From positions 4,027 to 68,026 of the forward strand of contig JAEYDD010000004.1 in assembly GCA_023404095.1 (NCBI GenBank): 64,000 nucleotides of DNA. Reading direction: 5' to 3'. Below the pieces are notes generated by a model. It made no database searches, was not told where the DNA came from, and was given only the letters and a program-made list of their open reading frames with translations. Positions 61,383 to 64,000 of the stretch are shown piece after piece. The DNA comes from Pseudomonadota bacterium (lineage in GTDB: Bacteria; Pseudomonadota; Alphaproteobacteria; Rhizobiales; Rhizobiaceae). The position numbers and the translations under genes were made by a program. Numbering within the stretch: the stretch's first letter is position 1; every line of letters begins with the position of its first letter.

Positions 61383-64000
61383 ATGTCCGAATCCGCCATA
61401 GCCAACAGCAATTCCTCGAAGGCGTCACAGGCTTCCGAGCCCAGGGGAACGATCACGATCGATGCATCGGGCTCCAGCGGCATGGATCTGGAAGCATTCC
61501 TGCGCGGCGGGTTCCTGGCCGATGCAGGCGAGATCGGCGGCATCGGCATGCCAGTCTTCGACAATGGCGGCCAGTTCAGCGGCGCCGAGATGCTGATGGG
61601 CTACGGCAGCACCAGCGCGTCCAAATACGTGCTTGCCCACGGCGCTCTCGAATACCGGTTCGGCACCCATACGGTTGCCGGTACGATCAATACGATCGAA
61701 TACGGCACGCGCGGGACAGGCAGCTACGACAGCAATGGCTACTTCGCCGGAGGAAATGCGCTGCTGCGCATCACCGGCCTCGACCTTTACAACCCGGCTC
61801 CTTCCAACAGCACCGAAGAGGCCGAGACGGAGGCGACCGGCGAGGTTCACAACTTCGCCATTGGCCACATGTACGGGCCGGACGGTGATCAGGGCCGGCA
61901 GAACCTCTTCGCCGACCAGCTCGACCAGTACGCCCAGCATTTCATCGGTTCGACCGGCGACGACGTCTATGTCGGGACCCGCTTCAACGATACGATCGAG
62001 GGCAGGGGCGGCAACGATATCGTCGACGGCGGTCTCGGTGCCGACACGATCATTTTCGCCGGAACGAGCAACGGCTACACGATCGCCAAAAACGCGAACG
62101 GAAGTGTTGCGATCCTCGACACGGCAAGCGGGGCGACGACGCTCCTGCACAATGTCGAGTTCGCGCGGTTCGGCACCAGCATCATCGACCTGAGCGAGGG
62201 GACGGAGACCGTCACCGGCGCGGCCCCGACCGATATCGGGCTGTCAGCGTCATCAGTCAAGGAAACCGCCGTGGCGGGGACGCAGGTGGCAAAGCTGACG
62301 GCCACCGACAAGGACAGCGATACCTTCACTTATGCGCTGGTGAACGACGCCGGCGGCGCCTTCAGGATTGTCGGCGACAGGCTTGAGGTCGCCAAGGGCC
62401 TCGACTACGAAACCGCCAAGAGCCACGTCATCAAGATCAAGGTGACGGACGATCGCGGCAACACCTTCGAGAAGCAGTTCACGATCGGGGTGCAAAACGT
62501 GAACGAGGCGCCGTCCGGGCTCGCCCTCAGCAAGAGCACGGTCGCGGAGAATGCCAAGGTCGGTACGACGATCGGCCTGCTTTCGGCAACCGATCCCGAA
62601 GGCGGCAAGATCACCTACAGCCTGTCGTCCAATCCGGGCGGGATTTTCAAGATCGTCGACAACAAGCTGCAACTCGCCAAGGCGGTCGATTACGAAACGG
62701 CCAAGTCGCATGCGATCACCGTCGTGGCGAAGGACAGCGCCGGCAGCAGCATCAGCCAGGCGCTGACCATCAAGGTGACGGATGTGGACGAGGCGCCGAC
62801 GGCGGCATCTTTGTCCAAGTCTTCGGTTGCCGAGAACAGCAAGGTCGGCGCCACGGTCGGTACGCTTTCGGCCAAGGATCCGGAGGGCGGCGAGGTCTTC
62901 TACAGCCTGTCGTCCAATCCGGGCGGCATCTTCAAGCTTTCGGGCAACAGCCTGCAACTGGCCAAATCGGTCGACTACGAGAAGGCGAAGAGCCATTCGG
63001 TCACCCTTCTCGTGACCGACATCGGCGGCAACACGACGTCCAAGAGCTTCAGCATCGGCATTGAAGACGTCAACGAAGCCCCGACATCGCTGTCGCTGTC
63101 GGGCACGAGCGTCAAGGAGAACGTCAAGACCGGCACCACGGTCGGCACCTTCTCGGCCGTCGATCCGGAAGGCAAGGCGCTGACCTACACGCTGACCGAC
63201 GACGCCGGCGGCCTGTTCAAGCTGTCGGGCACCAATCTCGTCACCGCCAAGGCGATCGACTACGAGAAGGTGCAGAAGGACACGGTGACGCTTCAGGTCA
63301 CCGATGCGGATGGGGCGAGCGCGAAGAAGACCTTCACCATCAAGGTCACCGACGTGGTCGAGACGATCGCCGGGACTTCGAAGGGCGAAACTCTGAAGGG
63401 CGGCCTCGGCGCCGACCTGATCAAGGGCAATGGCGGCAACGACAAGCTCTACGGCCAGGCCGGCAACGACCAGCTGAAGGGCGGTGCGGGCAACGATGTC
63501 CTCATCGGTGGCAAGGGTGCCGACCGGCTGGACGGCGGCGCGGGCAACGACACCGCCTCCTACCAGGGGGCTGCGAAAGGTGTCACCGCCAGCCTCGCCA
63601 AGCCCTCGATCAGCACCAATGACGCCAAGGGCGACGTCTATGTCTCGATCGAGAACCTGACCGGCTCGAAATACGCCGACAAGCTGACCGGCGACAGCAA
63701 GGCCAACATCCTCACCGGCGGCGCCGGCAACGACGTGCTCAAGGGCGGGGCCGGTAACGACACGCTGATCGGCGGCAAGGGAGCGGACGACCTCCATGGC
63801 GGGAAGGGAGCGGACACCTTCGTGTTCAAGTCGCTCTCCGAACTTGCCGCATCGAAGGCCAGGACCGACACGATCTTCGACTTCTCCCAGAAAGAGAAGG
63901 ACCTGATCGACCTGACCGGGATCGATGCGATGACCACGAAGTCGGGCAACCAGGCGTTCGCCTTCGTCGGCACGGAGAAGTTCTCCAAGACCGCCGGCGA
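61383..64000 (+). CDS. Secreted HasA-like/cadherin-like/RTX protein, partial (3' end outside window)
   Basis: An open frame of at least 872 codons runs from ATG 61383 to the window end with no stop. No signal peptide, as expected for type I secretion. Residues about 30-190 resemble the HasA hemophore: GALEYRFGTHTVAGTINTIEYG aligns with the HasA loop, and the Tyr and His (E-Y, G-T-H) fall where HasA's heme Tyr75 and His83 lie. Residues 281-660 hold four cadherin-like repeats of 95 residues (each D-P-E-G ... D-Y-E ... K-V-T-D). Then come RTX nonapeptides (GGLGADLIKGNGGNDKLYG, GGAGNDVLIGGKGADRLDG and others). RTX repeats bind Ca2+ after export. The secretion signal and partners lie beyond the window. 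Confidence 0.8.
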   Translation, partial: MSESAIANSNSSKASQASEPRGTITIDASGSSGMDLEAFLRGGFLADAGEIGGIGMPVFDNGGQFSGAEMLMGYGSTSASKYVLAHGALEYRFGTHTVAGTINTIEYGTRGTGSYDSNGYFAGGNALLRITGLDLYNPAPSNSTEEAETEATGEVHNFAIGHMYGPDGDQGRQNLFADQLDQYAQHFIGSTGDDVYVGTRFNDTIEGRGGNDIVDGGLGADTIIFAGTSNGYTIAKNANGSVAILDTASGATTLLHNVEFARFGTSIIDLSEGTETVTGAAPTDIGLSASSVKETAVAGTQVAKLTATDKDSDTFTYALVNDAGGAFRIVGDRLEVAKGLDYETAKSHVIKIKVTDDRGNTFEKQFTIGVQNVNEAPSGLALSKSTVAENAKVGTTIGLLSATDPEGGKITYSLSSNPGGIFKIVDNKLQLAKAVDYETAKSHAITVVAKDSAGSSISQALTIKVTDVDEAPTAASLSKSSVAENSKVGATVGTLSAKDPEGGEVFYSLSSNPGGIFKLSGNSLQLAKSVDYEKAKSHSVTLLVTDIGGNTTSKSFSIGIEDVNEAPTSLSLSGTSVKENVKTGTTVGTFSAVDPEGKALTYTLTDDAGGLFKLSGTNLVTAKAIDYEKVQKDTVTLQVTDADGASAKKTFTIKVTDVVETIAGTSKGETLKGGLGADLIKGNGGNDKLYGQAGNDQLKGGAGNDVLIGGKGADRLDGGAGNDTASYQGAAKGVTASLAKPSISTNDAKGDVYVSIENLTGSKYADKLTGDSKANILTGGAGNDVLKGGAGNDTLIGGKGADDLHGGKGADTFVFKSLSELAASKARTDTIFDFSQKEKDLIDLTGIDAMTTKSGNQAFAFVGTEKFSKTAG
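62223..63362 (+). repeat. Four in-frame 285-bp cadherin-like repeats
   Basis: Units start at 62223, 62508, 62793 and 63078, each exactly 285 bases (95 residues). Each begins A-P-T/S and contains V-K/A-E-N, D-Y-E and a final V-T/N-D-V-x-E. Units 2-4 are more alike than unit 1, suggesting internal duplication. Confidence 0.75.

Overview
The window looks like chromosomal DNA of a rhizobial alphaproteobacterium (Rhizobium, Agrobacterium, Shinella or Ensifer type). The flanks are GC-rich, the exopolysaccharide genes resemble ExoY, ExoQ and ExoF, and DUF1428, SIMPL, DUF3008 and YjbQ housekeeping genes sit alongside polyamine-type ABC and RND transport operons. A lower-GC island of about 22 kb interrupts this background.

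Layout. (1) 1-3.4 kb: small housekeeping genes and a tRNA-Ile2(CAT). (2) 3461-25498: an integrative, mobilizable element inserted in the 3' end of that tRNA, bounded by an exact 17-bp repeat (attL 3461-3477, attR 25482-25498). It carries a tyrosine integrase, a CRISPR-repeat-mimicking hairpin region, a block of small unknown genes, a ColE2-like replicase, a MobV relaxase, a serine resolvase, and a defence operon: HsdR-HsdM-HsdS (with an extra C-terminal domain)-HNH nuclease-DUF4145/DUF5655 protein-TIR/SIR2 fusion. (3) 25.5-29.7 kb: small stress or hypothetical genes, an acylphosphatase-like/ATP-grasp fusion and a GreA-family factor. (4) 29.7-35.6 kb, minus strand: AsnB, acyl carrier protein, AMP-ligase, NadE-like amide synthetase and thioesterase, a compact acyl/amide tailoring cluster. 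(5) 35.9-47.2 kb: a HemK-like methyltransferase, a LuxR-type regulator with a degenerate receiver, and a seven-gene exopolysaccharide operon that includes a flippase-GH16 fusion. (6) 47.2-55.9 kb: a polyamine-type ABC importer with three hydrolases and a divergent GntR regulator. (7) 56-60.4 kb: an RND efflux pump operon. (8) 61.4 kb to the end: a large secreted protein, cut by the window edge, with a HasA-like domain, four 95-residue cadherin-like repeats and RTX repeats.

Two systems stand out. The element has, at 6387-6509, a 32-nt unit that imitates a type I-C CRISPR repeat followed by two 28-nt units that imitate type I-F repeats. Both I-F-like units have paired stem substitutions, and there are no cas genes. 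This could be an RNA anti-CRISPR or an orphan mini-array. The defence operon ends in a protein joining two NAD-consuming domain types (TIR and SIR2) behind a type I restriction system with HNH and DUF4145/DUF5655 partners. On the chromosome, the flippase-glycanase fusion with an internal signal-peptide-like junction is also unusual.

All functional calls come from reading motifs; no database search was run.
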